From CAJQQY01 sp045104975 (GTDB taxonomy: Bacteria; Bacteroidota; Bacteroidia; Chitinophagales; Saprospiraceae), in NCBI GenBank assembly GCA_045104975.1, contig JBGCCY010000023.1, positions 1-64,000 on the forward strand: a stretch of DNA of 64,000 nt. The letters are read 5' to 3'. Positions 62,665-64,000 of this stretch are shown here, in pieces. Under the pieces are notes generated by a model. It made no database searches and was not told where the DNA came from. It saw only the letters and a list, made by a program, of their open reading frames with translations. The stretch's first letter is position 1, and each line of letters starts with the position of its first letter. Both the position numbers and the translations under genes were made by a program.

Positions 62665-62842
62665 TTTAAATTGATTTTTAATGTTGAAAAAAAATGTACT
62701 AGGTCTATTCGATAGCAATGTTTATTTAAAATATTTTTAAGTAAAAAACTAAATACAATCTATTGGTGTTTGGAATGAAAAAAAGGTTGCCTGAGTTTTT
62801 ATTTTTTTTTAATAAAAAAATAACAATACATTTACAAAAACA

Positions 62843-62875
62843 AGAAGGAGCAAACAGTTAACGTTTACTCCTTCT
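62843..62875 (-). terminator. Terminator of the right-edge barrel gene
   Basis: AGAAGGAGCAAAC (62843-62855) pairs with GTTTACTCCTTCT (62863-62875) with one mismatch. On the minus strand it is followed by a T-rich run. Confidence 0.8.
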
Positions 62876-62900
62876 TTTATATAATACTTATGGTTTATTT

Positions 62901-64000
62901 TTAGAATAAATAATTTACGCCCACTTTTACATTTGCCATCATCGGATATGTTTTAACCTTATTCTTTTCAAAAATAGGAGAAGTACTTTTTGAGAAGGAA
63001 GGCTCCAATGAAAAATACATTGATTCATTTATTTTCACTTCTGCTTCAATTCCAGCTAGCCAATCGATCGTGGTTGATTTTAGATTTTTTAATTCAGCTT
63101 TATTATTGATTCGATTTCTACGAGGTCGAAGACCTGGGAATGGAGCATCGACTGCACTAATTTCAACATCAGCATCTAAAATAAAGTTGGTTAAAAAACC
63201 TCCTTTCACTCCAAACCTAAATCGTTCATTTCCGAGTGAGTATTTTGCTAAAATTGGAATTCCTAAGAAGCTTATCTTTTGATTACTTTCAACTGGAATA
63301 TTAAATGATAATTGATCAACAATTGGATTCGCAGCAGCACGCGACAAAGTCACATCTGACTCAACATCTCCCATCGAAGTGATCAACAGAAATGCAAATT
63401 CATTTTCAAAATCACCAGAGGAATTTAGTGTTTCATTTGCATTATTGTATTGCTTCTGAATTCGATGCCTTGCTGTGATTTCTGATTTGGTATATTGAAG
63501 TCCTGATTCGATACTCCAATTTTTATTGATTTGAAAACCCAGTTTAACTCCTCCACCTGCCGTCCAAGATTCCTTTTTTGGAATACTATTAATCTTATCA
63601 ATTCTAGCTTGAGAAAGATTGGAATCATCAGCATGAATGGAACGTTTTCCTAAATTTCGACTCCCATAAATTCCAGTATAAAATCCCTTTTCTATTTTCC
63701 TTTTATTAATATTTAAAGCTACTGTTTCTTCAAAATTGGATTTTAAATTTTCTTCTTTAGCAATTGACTCGGTAATAAAAACTCGACTTGGTAATTTTTC
63801 TACCATTTCATTTAATTTGTTTTTAATCAAAATTTCCATGCTGTTGTCAGAATTGATTTTATCCAAATTAGTTGAAGGATTATTTTCTACGATTACATTT
63901 TCCTTTGGAGAATTTGTATCATTTGTTTTTAGCAAAGGAACGTTTTCCAAATTTTGGTTAGCGATATTTTCACTATTTCGAGTTGAAATCGAAGGTGGAT
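62901..64000 (-). CDS. Outer-membrane beta-barrel protein, 5' end beyond the window
   Basis: The frame is open to the right edge (PPSISTRNSENIANQNLENV...), so the start is outside; an internal TTG at 63950 is not a convincing start. The first part is polar and Asn/Ser-rich. From about RKIEKGFYTGIYGSRNLG on, alternating strands (AGGGVKLGFQINKNWSIESGLQYTKS, FLGIPILAKYSLGNERFRFGVKGGFLTN, FSLEPSFSKS) and the C-terminal MANVKVGVNYLF fit a beta barrel with terminal Phe. The long N-terminal region before the barrel suggests that the full protein has a periplasmic or cytoplasmic head. Confidence 0.8.
   Translation of the reverse strand, partial: PPSISTRNSENIANQNLENVPLLKTNDTNSPKENVIVENNPSTNLDKINSDNSMEILIKNKLNEMVEKLPSRVFITESIAKEENLKSNFEETVALNINKRKIEKGFYTGIYGSRNLGKRSIHADDSNLSQARIDKINSIPKKESWTAGGGVKLGFQINKNWSIESGLQYTKSEITARHRIQKQYNNANETLNSSGDFENEFAFLLITSMGDVESDVTLSRAAANPIVDQLSFNIPVESNQKISFLGIPILAKYSLGNERFRFGVKGGFLTNFILDADVEISAVDAPFPGLRPRRNRINNKAELKNLKSTTIDWLAGIEAEVKINESMYFSLEPSFSKSTSPIFEKNKVKTYPMMANVKVGVNYLF

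Overview
The window looks like a chromosomal segment of an AT-rich member of the Bacteroidota, probably a saprospirian or relative. The evidence is five secreted proteins with type IX secretion (T9SS) sorting tails, a SprB-like repeat protein followed by a PorP/SprF-type partner, many Bacteroidota-type lipoproteins, short SSB and LspA proteins of this phylum, and several perfect matches to the phylum's -7 promoter box (TAnnTTTG) upstream of genes. No rRNA, CRISPR array, transposase, integrase or phage gene was seen. The genus is inference.

Layout. 0-13.7 kb: two tandem paralogous lipoprotein genes (the first frameshifted and cut by the window edge), an M14 carboxypeptidase, a large FG-GAP/UnbV lipoprotein, a DUF4157 (HELTH) protein and two unrecognised secreted proteins. 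13.8 kb: an initiator tRNA, with a decayed copy of its 3' end plus terminator on the far side of the neighbouring gene. 14-18 kb: a three-gene glycan module (DegT/StrS aminotransferase, PglC-like phosphoglycosyl transferase, CapD/PglF-like dehydratase). 17.9-21.2 kb: a 1097-residue LRR-Roc-COR-TIR protein. 21-35 kb: T9SS cargo, thiolase, a phosphodiester glycosidase-like protein, a rhomboid protease, MetF, and a histone-H1-like protein with a helix-hairpin-helix end. 36-39.4 kb: SprB-like adhesin and PorP/SprF. 39.5-46.4 kb: B3/B4 protein, two envelope proteins, a secreted phospholipase-D-fold protein, a nitrilase and ssb. 46.6-49.4 kb: a calcineurin-like phosphoesterase and two RlaP/YcgL-type nucleotidyltransferases. 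49.4-64 kb: mostly housekeeping genes (lspA, BCCT transporter, Fur, STAS protein, purA, PBP4-type carboxypeptidase, FtsX-like permease, acylphosphatase), ending in a beta-barrel gene that runs off the window.

The most unusual signal is between the genes. Many intergenic gaps hold long, locus-specific inverted repeats (up to 40 bp arms with one mismatch). Some recur. One double-hairpin element occurs at 25.06, 47.41 and 49.35 kb with compensatory changes, and its last two copies bracket the nucleotidyltransferase pair. Another, built on a 33-base arm, brackets the nitrilase gene (44.50 and 45.56 kb). Several can act as bidirectional terminators, but one 40-bp palindrome lies in a divergent promoter region, where termination cannot be the whole explanation. 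Terminator-like hairpins also lie in the probable 5' leaders of purA and ssb.

How the genes fit together: many products belong to the envelope (T9SS cargo, lipoproteins, barrels, LspA, PBP4 and a lipid-linked sugar module). The LRR-Roc-COR-TIR gene and the phosphoesterase/nucleotidyltransferase group are the best candidates for stress, conflict or repair functions. Assignments rest on motifs read by eye; no database search was run.
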